Below are positions 16,409-25,354 of a DNA stretch of 64,000 bases, one piece after another. The stretch covers positions 35,072 to 99,071 of the forward strand of contig JAIBBN010000011.1 of the NCBI GenBank assembly GCA_019694655.1, read 5' to 3'. The notes under the pieces were generated by a model. The model was not told the DNA's origin, did not search any database, and saw nothing but the letters and a program-made list of their open reading frames with translations. A program made the position numbers and the translations under genes. Positions within the stretch are counted from its first letter, which is position 1; each line of letters starts with the position of its first letter. The DNA is from Leptospirales bacterium. Its GTDB lineage: Bacteria > Spirochaetota > Leptospiria > Leptospirales > Leptonemataceae.

Positions 16409-18765
16409 TCTTTTGAACCGGGGGAGGCCGACGCCCTGGAGCGAACTGTCTCCAAAGGCGAATGTTCCTGAGTCGGCGATAGTTCGCTGGCAAATGCTGC
16501 GCCGTCTTCGCACAGGAATCCAAGCATCTCCGTCGCCAGCGCCTTCAGGTTGCCCTCTTCCGCAGGCGCACCGGTGCAGGAAGGACAGCCATCGTTGCAG
16601 ACGCAATCGGCTACGAGCTGTCGGGCTGCGGCGGCGACAACCGGTAGATTTTCGATAATGCGATAGCTGAGTTCCAGGCCGCCCGGAAAGGAATCGTAAA
16701 AATAGATCGCCGGCAGGCGGAAACTAACCATGCGAACTTCGGCGCGTACCCGGATGTCGCGCGGATCACATAACGTAAACAAAGGCGCTACAACTCCAAG
16801 CGCAGAGGCTGCAGCATTCAAGGCTGCTCCAAGTTGAGCAGCGGGCAGACGACGATGAAGCGGATGTTCCTCGGGTACCAGAATCCAGGCGCCCTGAGTA
16901 TGCATTTCAATTTCCGGAGTATGTATGTCGCCCCATCCCAGATTTTCATGGGTCTCCAGTTTGATTTTCTTAAACATCACGGCCTTGACGCGCAGCATCA
17001 GTTCGCCGCGGCGAAGATCGAATCCGCCGCGTCGCGGACGCTCCTCTTCCTCAAGAACCGTAAGCTCAACTTTATCTTGCGCATCAGTATAATAGTCGAC
17101 GTCGATGCGGCGAACGCGGGCCTGGCGATCTTCCCACAATAGTTGCTCCACGTAATACTGCCGCCCCTGATGAATGTAGATGGCATGTTCGTGAACAGTA
17201 ACCGGCGCTGCGAACAGATCAATTTCTCCAATTACCTCCTCCCGACTTTTTTCCGTAACGTCGATGATCGCAAAGTTCTCGCGCGGGCCAGAGCGCATGC
17301 TGAAGGTATTTGCGGGATAGACATCGCTCATCCAGTGATACTTTTCGCCGCTCTTATTCAAGATGCGTCGTTCACTCAGGTAGTCGAGCACCTCCTTCAG
17401 GCCCGGAAAGGCGCCAAACGTATCGCCTTCGGAAAAGGGAAGTTCAAAAGCTGCACACTTGATGTGATCTGCAGCAATCAGCAGATTGTCAGCATTGATC
17501 ATCGCCTGTTCCGGATTCTTTTCCAGAAATGCATCGGGATGCGAAATCAGATACTGATCGCTGCCGTCAGAAGTAGCAAGCAGCACCGACAACGAAGGAC
17601 CGCCGCGCCGACCAGCCCGGCCAAACTGTTGCAAAAGACTGCTTATGCTGCCCGGATAGCCTAAAGTAACCGAGACTTCCAGAAGGCCAATATCTACGCC
17701 CAGCTCCAGAGCGTTGGTGCTGACGACGCCGATTACTTTGCCTTCGCGCAGCTCTCGCTCAATGCGACGTCGCTCGTTGGGCAGATAGCCGCCGCGATAC
17801 GCTCGTATCTGCTGGCGCAATTCTGGACACCGTTCGCAGAGGTAGGTGAAAAGCAGTTCGACGCGCATCCGGCTGCGACAAAAGAAAATGGTCGAAATGT
17901 GATTCTTGAGCAAGAAGGCGCCAAGCGCCGCCGCTTCCTTTAGAGAAGAAGCGCGGATTCCAAGTTGCCGATTCACGACCGGCGGATTGTAGAACACTAT
18001 GTTGCGCTCGCCGCGCGGAGCCCCGTTCCGGTTTACCAAATGAAATCTTTGTTCAACAAGACGTTCAGCGTGCTCGCCTGGATTTAGAATAGTTGCCGAG
18101 CTTGCCAGAAATTGCGGGCGCGCGCCATAGAAGGCGGCAATGCGCTGCAAGCGCCGCAGCAGATTGGCAACATGACTGCCAAAAACGCCGCGGTAGGTAT
18201 GAACTTCGTCGAGTACCACGAACTCCAGGTTCTCAAAGAGCTTGATCCATTGCGTGTGATGCGGCAGGATTCCGGCATGCAGCATATCCGGATTGGTGAT
18301 GACAAAGTCGCCGGCCTCCAGAATCTTCCGGCGCGCTGCTGGAGGCGTATCGCCATCGTAGGTGAAGATGCGAAAGTCCGTGCCACAGGCGTCGTTGAAG
18401 AGATTTAGAGCCGATTGCTGATCCTGGGATAAGGCCTTGGTTGGAAAGAGTAGCAGGGCGCGAGCGTGTGGCTTCTCTAGCTTGCGCTGAAAGATTGGAA
18501 GCATGTAGGTCAGCGATTTGCCCGAGGCCGTAGGCGTGACCACCACCGTGTTTTTTCCAGAAAGCGCTGCGCTCACCGCTTCACTCTGATGGGAGTAAAG
18601 TTGCCGGATTCCGCGGCCCTGCAGGGCCCTCAACAGGCGCGGATCCAGCTCCGGCGGAGCTGAGGCATATTCGGCGTCGGCCGCCGGCAGAGTAACGCTG
18701 CCGGTGATGCACGGAGAAAAATGGGGATCTGCATTCAGAAAGTCGAGAAATTGCGGAAGATTCAT
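16405..18765 (-). CDS. mrfA: DEXH-box helicase with DUF1998 domain (MrfA/YprA)
   Basis: 786 residues. Superfamily 2 helicase core: Walker A-like TPTASGKS, DEVH box in VVLDEVHTYRG, and motif VI QFGRAGRRGG. The C-terminal DUF1998 region has clustered Cys 721, 723, 727 and 730 (C-x-C-x3-C-x2-C), matching the cysteines required in Bacillus subtilis MrfA. MrfA unwinds DNA in a UvrA-independent repair route for mitomycin adducts together with the exonuclease MrfB, encoded immediately upstream here. ATG 18765 is chosen; a TTG at 18813 overlapping the mrfB stop is possible and would add 16 residues. Confidence 0.87.
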   Translation of the reverse strand: MNLPQFLDFLNADPHFSPCITGSVTLPAADAEYASAPPELDPRLLRALQGRGIRQLYSHQSEAVSAALSGKNTVVVTPTASGKSLTYMLPIFQRKLEKPHARALLLFPTKALSQDQQSALNLFNDACGTDFRIFTYDGDTPPAARRKILEAGDFVITNPDMLHAGILPHHTQWIKLFENLEFVVLDEVHTYRGVFGSHVANLLRRLQRIAAFYGARPQFLASSATILNPGEHAERLVEQRFHLVNRNGAPRGERNIVFYNPPVVNRQLGIRASSLKEAAALGAFLLKNHISTIFFCRSRMRVELLFTYLCERCPELRQQIRAYRGGYLPNERRRIERELREGKVIGVVSTNALELGVDIGLLEVSVTLGYPGSISSLLQQFGRAGRRGGPSLSVLLATSDGSDQYLISHPDAFLEKNPEQAMINADNLLIAADHIKCAAFELPFSEGDTFGAFPGLKEVLDYLSERRILNKSGEKYHWMSDVYPANTFSMRSGPRENFAIIDVTEKSREEVIGEIDLFAAPVTVHEHAIYIHQGRQYYVEQLLWEDRQARVRRIDVDYYTDAQDKVELTVLEEEERPRRGGFDLRRGELMLRVKAVMFKKIKLETHENLGWGDIHTPEIEMHTQGAWILVPEEHPLHRRLPAAQLGAALNAAASALGVVAPLFTLCDPRDIRVRAEVRMVSFRLPAIYFYDSFPGGLELSYRIIENLPVVAAAARQLVADCVCNDGCPSCTGAPAEEGNLKALATEMLGFLCEDGAAFASELSPTQEHSPLETVRSRASASPGSKE

Positions 18766-18809
18766 GGTCCGGCCCCGAAATTGGAAAGGACATAATCCTG
18801 AAGCGCCGG

Positions 18810-20036
18810 TCAAGCCGATTGCCGCTGGCGCTTGCGTTCCAGGCGCAGGCGCCGGCGACCCAATTCCTCCGCCCCGTAGACCGTTTCTGTCCTGCTGGCC
18901 TTGACCAACATTTCGAGGCAGAGCGCCAATGCCCCATCGTAGTCGTGCAACCGATGCTCCTGCAGGCGCATCAACATCATCCGCGACACATCGCAGTCAT
19001 GGTCCCGAATTGCTTGCCACAAGGCTTGAGCTGCGTCGCTATTTCGGCCAAGCCTTCGATAAAGTTGGGCCAGCAGGATTAAATCACGGCGGCGCAAGGG
19101 CGCATCCCGATCCTCTTCCAGCCTTGAACCAAGCATTACGATCGCTTCTTCAATGTGTTGATTGCGCAGCAGGGTTCGCGCCAACCCGGAGCGCAGCAGT
19201 CGCCGACCGCCATCGCGCCGTTCATAGATATGTATGGCCTCCAGCATCAGAAAGCACATGCCGACCAGATCCAGTCGGTTGTGCTCAAGGACACGAGCCA
19301 TGCCAGCATCGTGGCCGTAGTTGAGCCAATCAAAGTAAATCTGCGGCGCTTCTGCTCCCGGAAGATCGTCGCCTCGATCGAGGCCAAGCAGTTCGCGCTC
19401 CAGATCCGCCTGTCTTCGCCCGGGCATTGCCTCGCGGGAAATCAATCTCCGAAAGACGTGTAGCAGATCAAAGTGTGCCAGGCGCGGCAACTGTGGCCTT
19501 CGGTGCAGGAGCAGGCGATTGCGAATCAGGGGAGCATCGAAGGATTTTCCGTTAAAGGTAACCAGATACTCAAAGGAAGACAGCCGCGAGCTCAAATATT
19601 CCAGACAGCGCTCCTCTGCGCTGGGCGACGGCATCAGAATTTGCTCTACTGAAACGCCGCTGGAATCAATCATCGCGAGGCCTATCAAAAAGGGAACGAC
19701 TCCAACTCCGCGCGAGAGCCCGGTGCTTTCCACATCGAGAAAGGCGATTTCGTCGGCGGCTACGGTTTGGGCGCCGGGCCACAAGGCAAGCTCCAGCAAA
19801 GGACTCAGCGAAAGCGGCATGTACCTGGAAAAGCGAAAGCGACCGGCCTGCGGATCATCGGATCGCCAGCGGCGTAGCAACGCGCCTTCCCCGAGACGTT
19901 CGAAACTCAGGTCGAAGAGCTCTTCGCTATCCCTTTTCTGCGCGCCCAGCGGCGGCTCTACGGCGCTCGTTGACCTCTCATCCTGTATTGCATCGCGCCG
20001 CTCGTAGAGCGAAAGCAAGGCCCCCAGACGACTCAT
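18810..20036 (-). CDS. mrfB: DnaQ-like exonuclease with TPR tail (MrfB/YprB)
   Basis: 408 residues. The RNase H-like DEDD exonuclease core shows FLDVESTG (exo I, D-x-E), FNGKSFDAPLI (exo II Asp) and HNRLDLVGM (exo III). About 150 C-terminal residues form TPR-like helical repeats, ending in a very basic tail (RRRLRLERKRQRQ). This is the layout of Bacillus MrfB, partner of helicase MrfA in mitomycin-adduct repair; the two genes lie side by side as in Bacillus. The ATG at 20036 shares ATGA with the GT2 gene upstream. Confidence 0.85.
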   Translation of the reverse strand: MSRLGALLSLYERRDAIQDERSTSAVEPPLGAQKRDSEELFDLSFERLGEGALLRRWRSDDPQAGRFRFSRYMPLSLSPLLELALWPGAQTVAADEIAFLDVESTGLSRGVGVVPFLIGLAMIDSSGVSVEQILMPSPSAEERCLEYLSSRLSSFEYLVTFNGKSFDAPLIRNRLLLHRRPQLPRLAHFDLLHVFRRLISREAMPGRRQADLERELLGLDRGDDLPGAEAPQIYFDWLNYGHDAGMARVLEHNRLDLVGMCFLMLEAIHIYERRDGGRRLLRSGLARTLLRNQHIEEAIVMLGSRLEEDRDAPLRRRDLILLAQLYRRLGRNSDAAQALWQAIRDHDCDVSRMMLMRLQEHRLHDYDGALALCLEMLVKASRTETVYGAEELGRRRLRLERKRQRQSA

Positions 20037-20902
20037 ACCGGCCGGCCTTTTGCTCGCTCATTGCTATTGCGAAAGTCCCTGAATCTCTGGTTCACCTCCC
20101 ACAACTTGGCGTACTTCAGGAAATTGTAGTATCCGCCCATCGAAGCAAGCGCCAGCCCCGCATAGCCATCGAGAAAGCCGGCGCGAAACAAATAGATGAC
20201 CAGGAATTTCCAGATTCCCTTGATCACGGCTGCAAGTGGGGAGCTGCGTTTACCAGAACCAACACGATCGCTGGCAGCCATGCTGGTATAACGATCGATC
20301 CGTTGCAGATGATCGCTGAGATCGGCATAACCGTAATGTTCCAGAACGCCGCTGGTGACGCCCGTTGGTAGCGCGGTGCGCCCGGTTTCATGAACCCGCC
20401 CTCCTTGAAAGTCAGCGGCGCCTCGAACAAAGAAGCGAATATTGTAATCGGGAAACCAGCCGCCGTGTTTGATCCAACGACCGAGGTAGTAGCTGATGCG
20501 CGGCAGTTTGTAAACCTGGAATGCTGGCGTTAACTGGGCGGCGATTTCCTGCAGCTCCAGCGCCAGCTCCTCGCTGCAAACTTCATCGCCGTCAATAACC
20601 AGGATCCAGCGGCCGCGGGCCAATGAAATGGCAAAGTTCTTCTGGTCGATGTAACCTGTGAAGCGGCGAGCAACGACTCTGGCGCCGTGGCGGCGAGCAA
20701 TCCTGGCTGTGTCATCGCTGCTGAAGCTATCAACGACGACGATTTCATCCGCGAAGCGAACGGACTGCAGACAGCGCTCAAGTCGGATCGCCTCATTGTG
20801 CAAGATCAGGCATACGCTGATCCGCAGCGGCGGACTGACGCGCTTACTGGCTGCGCTCGAGGGAGCGTTTGCTGATAAATTTTTCGGTGAACGGGATTTC
20901 AA
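20033..20902 (-). CDS. Family 2 glycosyltransferase (WaaE/KdtX-like)
   Basis: 289 residues. GT-A fold: ISVCLILHNEAIRLERCL at the start of the domain, VVVDSFSSDDT, and the metal-binding VIDGDE motif. The sequence resembles LPS-core beta-glucosyltransferases of the WaaE/KdtX type, followed by a C-terminal membrane-associated segment (IYLFRAGFLDGYAGLALA). It probably adds a hexose to an LPS core or related lipid glycan on the cytoplasmic face. The only visible start, ATG 20902, lies inside the upstream gene, giving a 59-bp overlap. It shares ATGA with mrfB downstream. Confidence 0.85.
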   Translation of the reverse strand: MKSRSPKNLSANAPSSAASKRVSPPLRISVCLILHNEAIRLERCLQSVRFADEIVVVDSFSSDDTARIARRHGARVVARRFTGYIDQKNFAISLARGRWILVIDGDEVCSEELALELQEIAAQLTPAFQVYKLPRISYYLGRWIKHGGWFPDYNIRFFVRGAADFQGGRVHETGRTALPTGVTSGVLEHYGYADLSDHLQRIDRYTSMAASDRVGSGKRSSPLAAVIKGIWKFLVIYLFRAGFLDGYAGLALASMGGYYNFLKYAKLWEVNQRFRDFRNSNERAKGRPV

Positions 20903-21566
20903 GGCGCGCCATCGTGCGATCTTTTTCAGTAATGATGCGAAACATTCCAGGATCGATATTTTCGCCCTTCAACAGGATGATGATCAAAGCAATACCAAGC
21001 CCCGCCCCCTCGGATTCGGAGGACATTGCCTGATCCATGTAGAATTCAGCGATATCATTGTAGCTCATCGCTTTCTTGAACTTCTCGCGCATCGTCGCCT
21101 CTTCCTGCCGCGCAATGCCCGTGTTGTTGACGACCTCCACGGTAAGGCCATCCTGATCGAACTGAAAATCGATCAAACAGAAGTAACCCTTCGTTCGCGC
21201 CTTCTGCCCGTACTCGAAGGCCATCTGCTCGGAGAAGATCCGTTTGTATTCTTCGTTTCCGCGGGCGTAGTCGGCTTCGTTGTTGATGCTCAGTCCGCGC
21301 TCCTCAAAAAAGACCCGCTTCTGGTTCGCCTTGCAACCATTGATTACCAGCTCTTTGAGGATCGTATAGACCGTTGTCACCAGCTGCGGCCGAGCATTCT
21401 TATCAAGAATGCTCTCGATGGCATGCTGGATGTGCTTTTCCACGAGGTCCGTCATGCGGTGCGTCTTAAGCGTCAGGGCACGCCCGTCACGCACGGCGAC
21501 GTCAATATTGTCGTTAATTTGCTGCAAGGCCTGATTGGTACTCACGGCGGGGATTCCTGTGGCCAT
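20844..21566 (-). CDS. GHKL ATPase (histidine-kinase-like) signalling protein
   Basis: 240 residues. A C-terminal HATPase_c domain is visible: N-box E72-L-V-I-N76-G, and a G2-like box EGAGLGIALI. No HisKA dimerisation domain, phospho-His or sensor segment is present. The N-terminus is helical. It therefore resembles an anti-sigma-type Ser kinase or orphan ATPase more than a classical sensor kinase. The STAS protein at 37481-37825 is a conceivable but unlinked substrate. It is the first gene of the chain ending with lipB; AGGA abuts the ATG, a poor spacing. Confidence 0.75.
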   Translation of the reverse strand: MATGIPAVSTNQALQQINDNIDVAVRDGRALTLKTHRMTDLVEKHIQHAIESILDKNARPQLVTTVYTILKELVINGCKANQKRVFFEERGLSINNEADYARGNEEYKRIFSEQMAFEYGQKARTKGYFCLIDFQFDQDGLTVEVVNNTGIARQEEATMREKFKKAMSYNDIAEFYMDQAMSSESEGAGLGIALIIILLKGENIDPGMFRIITEKDRTMARLEIPFTEKFISKRSLERSQ

Positions 21567-21636
21567 TCCTAATCTTCGGCTTTGCAGGGCGCAATTCCAG
21601 AACGCGCCCGCTCACAAGCCGGGAGTAATTTTTCAG

Positions 21637-22638
21637 CTAGTTTTCCAGTTCGCGACGCTTGAATAACGCGATGGAGGCCGCCCCCAGTCCAACGATCCAG
21701 GCCAAATTGATGGCCAATGAAATCTGCCCGGCATTTGCGCCAATTTGACCCAAACCAAGTTGTTGGAGTCCTCCGCGCAACTCGGGAATCCGCGACATAA
21801 TCTCCGTATAGGCGTAGAAGAGATTCAGGCCGATCTGTGGCAATCCGTAACCCAGCAGATAAACCACCGGACGGAATACCTCACTTTCCGGCATTCGCCC
21901 GGACATCAGGAAGTAGGATGGAATAAAACTGAGCGCGAGCGGGAGGAGCGAAAGAAAGACCGCCGGGAACCTGCCCAACCAAATTGTTAGAAAGAATAGC
22001 AGCATCGTCCAAAGCGCAAAACCCTCCAGGGCAATCAACATGGAGGGCAAAAGCTCCTCGCCCCAGAAGCCCGTAGAAAGCTTCATCAGCGGCAAATAAC
22101 AGGCTACCAGCAGCCCGCCGGAGACGACCAGGATGCCAAGTACCGCGAGATACTTCCCGACCAGGTATTCCCAGCGTGCAACCGGACGCGCCAGCAAGAG
22201 CGTATGCATGCTTGTGCGCAAATCGGCCAGGGCCAGAAAGGGCGTAAAGAAAAGGGCAAGCAAGAAGACCCAGGAAGTGAGCGAAAAAAAAGAAATGGTA
22301 ACCAGAAGATTCTTCACGGTTGCCGCAACGGCATCGTCGGAAGGACTGCGGCTATCCATTTCCGCCAACATCGCGGCGCGTTGCTCGGCCGGTATTCCCG
22401 CTTGCATCAGGCTCTGCTCGTACTCAACCCGCTGCTGCTTGCGTCCAGAATCGGTAACGGCCCGGCAAGTGGCCCCGCAGCCGAAACCCAGACCCATAAA
22501 AAGAAAGCATCCGGCCAGCAATATGACCAGAAGTCGCCGCCGTACTGCTTCCCGGTAAGTCAGGCCAGCAATGACGCCAATGCGCTGCAAACTCAGTTCC
22601 AATCTCTGCATCATATGCTTCATCCTCTCCGGAAGCAA
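21637..22638 (-). CDS. ABC-2 type transporter permease
   Basis: 333 residues with about six membrane helices and a large extracytoplasmic loop after helix 1 that holds two Cys near the membrane. The pattern LLLARPVARWEYLVGKYLAV is typical of ABC-2 permeases (the conserved region after helix 2). With the ATPase gene that ends 7 bp upstream of its ATG it forms a two-gene exporter. The substrate is unknown; such small exporters move lipids, polysaccharide or peptides, or take part in gliding or cell-envelope biogenesis. Confidence 0.82.
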   Translation of the reverse strand: MLPERMKHMMQRLELSLQRIGVIAGLTYREAVRRRLLVILLAGCFLFMGLGFGCGATCRAVTDSGRKQQRVEYEQSLMQAGIPAEQRAAMLAEMDSRSPSDDAVAATVKNLLVTISFFSLTSWVFLLALFFTPFLALADLRTSMHTLLLARPVARWEYLVGKYLAVLGILVVSGGLLVACYLPLMKLSTGFWGEELLPSMLIALEGFALWTMLLFFLTIWLGRFPAVFLSLLPLALSFIPSYFLMSGRMPESEVFRPVVYLLGYGLPQIGLNLFYAYTEIMSRIPELRGGLQQLGLGQIGANAGQISLAINLAWIVGLGAASIALFKRRELEN

Positions 22639-22645
22639 TCTTGAG

Positions 22646-23557
22646 CTAGGCCCCGGCGCCCTTCACCAATCGATAGAATACTTCTTCCAGACTCTCGCGA
22701 CTTTGCGAGTAGTTCAAGATCCGTCCGCCTGCTTCGACGATAGATGCAGGAAATTTGCGCTCTCTTTCTTCATCCGTGATCTGCAAAGTCGCGGTACAGC
22801 CTTCGACTGAGGCAGCTGCGTCGGCGGCAAGAATGGCGCCGCGAATCGCGTCGGTCATCGCATCGACCGTAAGCGAAAGTCCCCTTCGCGCTGCGATTTC
22901 GTCGCGACTGCCCTGCGCTACCACAAGGCCACGATTCAAGATTGCAACGCGATCGCAGGTCTTCTCTACTTCCAGCAACTGATGGGAATTTACAAGCACC
23001 GTCGCGCCGCGCTCACGCTCCTGAAGAATGATCTCGCGCATCTGTTGAATGCCAATGGGATCCAACCCTGAGATTGGCTCATCCAGGAGCAAGATCTCAG
23101 GGTCGCCAAGCAAGGCCTGGGCGATGCCGATCCGTTGCGTCATACCCTTGGAGTAGGTTCCCACGCGCCGATCGGCATCCATGCTCATGTGCACGCGCTC
23201 GAGCACTCGCGCCACGCGACTGGCCCGTTCGGAGCGTGGAATTGCCAGCAGTCTGGCATGGTAGTGGAGAAACTCGCGTCCGCTCAAGAATGGATGAATA
23301 GCAATACGTTCCGGCAGGTAGCCAATTCGGCGGCGGTCCAGATCGGCCGGAGCGCTCCCCAGGATCTGCACTTCGCCTGCCGTGATTCGAATGAAGTCGA
23401 GCAAGATCTTGATAAAGGTAGTTTTGCCTGCGCCATTGGGGCCCAGGAAGCCAAAAATCTCGCCGCGTCCAACGCGTAGATCCAGGCTACGCAAGGCGGG
23501 CGCCGCGCCATAGTTCTTGGTCAGAGAGTGAGCTTCGATGACGGCTGCATTGGCCAT
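22646..23557 (-). CDS. ABC transporter ATP-binding protein
   Basis: 303 residues from ATG 23557 (a longer in-frame start at 23623 leaves almost no divergent promoter). Walker A GPNGAGKTT, signature YSKGMTQRI (a permitted variant of LSGGQ), Walker B LLLDEPISGLDP and H-loop NSHQ are all present. The C-terminal extension is typical of ABC-2 exporter ATPases of the CcmA class. It powers the permease gene that follows by 7 bp. Divergent from sixA. Confidence 0.88.
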   Translation of the reverse strand: MANAAVIEAHSLTKNYGAAPALRSLDLRVGRGEIFGFLGPNGAGKTTFIKILLDFIRITAGEVQILGSAPADLDRRRIGYLPERIAIHPFLSGREFLHYHARLLAIPRSERASRVARVLERVHMSMDADRRVGTYSKGMTQRIGIAQALLGDPEILLLDEPISGLDPIGIQQMREIILQERERGATVLVNSHQLLEVEKTCDRVAILNRGLVVAQGSRDEIAARRGLSLTVDAMTDAIRGAILAADAAASVEGCTATLQITDEERERKFPASIVEAGGRILNYSQSRESLEEVFYRLVKGAGA

Positions 23558-23646
23558 GGGGCCGCTGTCGCTGCCGGCGACCCGGCAGTCCATCAATTCA
23601 CGTATTTCGACTTGGCCTGTCACCGCCGCGTCCCTGCTCTGGACCC

Positions 23647-24147
23647 GTGAAGCTAGTTCTGATGCGACACGCCGAGGCTGCCCCCGGCGACGATGATGAT
23701 TCGCGAGCGCTGACCGCCCAGGGCAGGTCCGATGCCAGTCGCATGGCTCGCTTGCTCAGCGGCTGCCACTGGGGGATGCTTCATATTCGCCACAGTCCGC
23801 TGCTCCGGGCCACACAGACCGCGGAAATAGTCGCACAAACCCTGAGCAAGCTCAATGGCAAGGCCCCGCAACCGGAAACGGATTCACGGTTGAAGCCCGG
23901 CGCCGACATCGAAGATTACGAAACTATCTTCTATGAGGACCGCGCCGGCGGCTGCAACCTGTGGGTCTTTCATTCTCCGGAAGTGATGCAAGTCGCGGCC
24001 TGGCTCACTGGCCTGCGCGATTCCGGCTTCTACTTCACGCCTGGTTCGATGCTGGCTTTGAATGTACCACAACCCAATCCCGCAGGTCGCGCCATGGTGG
24101 TGTGGCAGGCCCAGCCGGAATATCTGCGCGACGTCGTCAGCCCTTAA
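23647..24147 (+). CDS. sixA: Phosphohistidine phosphatase SixA-like
   Basis: 166 residues of the histidine phosphatase (phosphoglycerate mutase) superfamily. The catalytic R-H-A motif is at the start (LVLMRHAEAAPG), followed by the second Arg in LLRATQTAE and a C-terminal His in LWVFHSPEV. SixA removes phosphate from phospho-His on HPt domains or the nitrogen PTS. GTG 23647 is chosen because family members begin M-K-L-x-L-M-R-H-A. It faces the ABC exporter and its 3' end overlaps the convergent glycosyltransferase by 11 bp. Confidence 0.8.
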   Translation: MKLVLMRHAEAAPGDDDDSRALTAQGRSDASRMARLLSGCHWGMLHIRHSPLLRATQTAEIVAQTLSKLNGKAPQPETDSRLKPGADIEDYETIFYEDRAGGCNLWVFHSPEVMQVAAWLTGLRDSGFYFTPGSMLALNVPQPNPAGRAMVVWQAQPEYLRDVVSP

Positions 24148-25354
24148 GCGGCCGCGTCCACTGACGTACGCTCCCCACTAACAGGTCAGCCGCACGTTGA
24201 TCGTCAAATTGATCAGCAACATACTTTCGCCCGCGCGCGCCAAGCTGATTGCACCAGTCCGGCGCCGCCAGCAAGCGATGAACCGCGTCGCCAAGTTCGG
24301 ACCAGTCATCCAGAAGCAATCCGCCGCCGCTGCGCTCGACGTGTTCACGCAGCACAGCGCTTGCCCGCAGGGCTATGAGCGGAGTTCCCTGGGCCATTGC
24401 TTCGAGGCTGGCAATGCTAAAACTTTCCATGACGCTGGGCATAATAAAGGCAAGCGCTTGGGCCATCAATTGCCGCCGCAGTTCATCGCTGACGAAGCCA
24501 CAGTTCCTTAGCCAGTCAGCTGCCTGAATGTGCATTGGTCCTTCTCCGGTCAGTACAAGTTGCACTGTACCCTTGAGCGGATTGCAGGCATCAATCAACC
24601 CGGGAAGTCCCTTGCCAGCATCCAGGCGACCGCTGTAGAGCAGATAAGGGGCGCGAATGCCTGATGGCAGCGGTCCAGAGAGCGCCGGCGTTTGATCAAT
24701 GCCCACCGGCAGCGTCAGATGGTCGCAAGCCCCCCACAAGCGTTGCGCCAGCGCGCCTTCCGCATCGCTGTGGAAAATCAGGGCGCGCGCGCGACGGACC
24801 ATAGCGCCAAAAATCGGCAAATAAGCGACGGGTTCATTGTGCAGGGTCGGCGCCAGCAGGTTGCGAGACGGCGGCGTCGTCTCCATACCAAAATATGTGG
24901 GAGCATAAAGATAAGTCACATATATGAATGCCCGATACTCATTTCGGTTACGATAGAGAAAGTCCGCAAGTTCCGGCGAGTACGGACCCTGGGCGCGCAG
25001 CCATTCCAGTTGCGCAGCAACGCTCCATTCGCTGTAAATGGCGGCAGCCGCGTCGGCCAACGAGTCTCCCGCTTCGAACTCTCGGAATGCGCCGGTCATT
25101 TGCGCGTGCAACTTTCGCCAGTAGCTTCCGCGCTCGCCAATCACCGGAAATCGACGAACCAGCATTCCCTCGTAGATTTCCACGCCAGATGGCAGCTCAT
25201 TGCGCCAGCTTTCGGCGTCGCTTGCCGTTGTTGTCAGCAATTCGCATTTGAAAGCGGGCTCAAGGTAGCGAGCAATTCGCATTGCATTGCGTTCCGAACC
25301 GCCAACAACTTCGGGCGTCCAGCGTTGCACAATGACGGCGATGCGTTCTTTCAA
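24137..25354 (-). CDS. GT4-family glycosyltransferase
   Basis: 405 residues, two Rossmann-like (GT-B) domains. The C-terminal domain has YSGRLDAGKG, the donor-binding E-S-F-S-I-A-S-L-E-A-M-A-Q-G-T-P segment with the E-x7-E motif, and a GGLLLDDW-type glycine loop. N-terminus RWTPEVVGGSER matches the glycine-rich acceptor loop. It probably adds a sugar to a surface polysaccharide. ATG 25354 overlaps the upstream glycosyltransferase by ATGA, so the two likely act in the same pathway. Confidence 0.85.
   Translation of the reverse strand: MKERIAVIVQRWTPEVVGGSERNAMRIARYLEPAFKCELLTTTASDAESWRNELPSGVEIYEGMLVRRFPVIGERGSYWRKLHAQMTGAFREFEAGDSLADAAAAIYSEWSVAAQLEWLRAQGPYSPELADFLYRNRNEYRAFIYVTYLYAPTYFGMETTPPSRNLLAPTLHNEPVAYLPIFGAMVRRARALIFHSDAEGALAQRLWGACDHLTLPVGIDQTPALSGPLPSGIRAPYLLYSGRLDAGKGLPGLIDACNPLKGTVQLVLTGEGPMHIQAADWLRNCGFVSDELRRQLMAQALAFIMPSVMESFSIASLEAMAQGTPLIALRASAVLREHVERSGGGLLLDDWSELGDAVHRLLAAPDWCNQLGARGRKYVADQFDDQRAADLLVGSVRQWTRPLKG

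Noticed and set aside
20658..21572. A 304-codon plus-strand frame opposite the GT2 and HATPase genes
   Set aside because: Both minus-strand genes show strong family motifs there; the plus frame has none and looks like a long shadow favoured by high GC.
21587..21609. Hairpin GGGCGC / GCGCCC between the HATPase and ABC permease genes as a terminator
   Set aside because: An 11-nt loop and no following T-run on either strand; the stem may be chance in GC-rich sequence.
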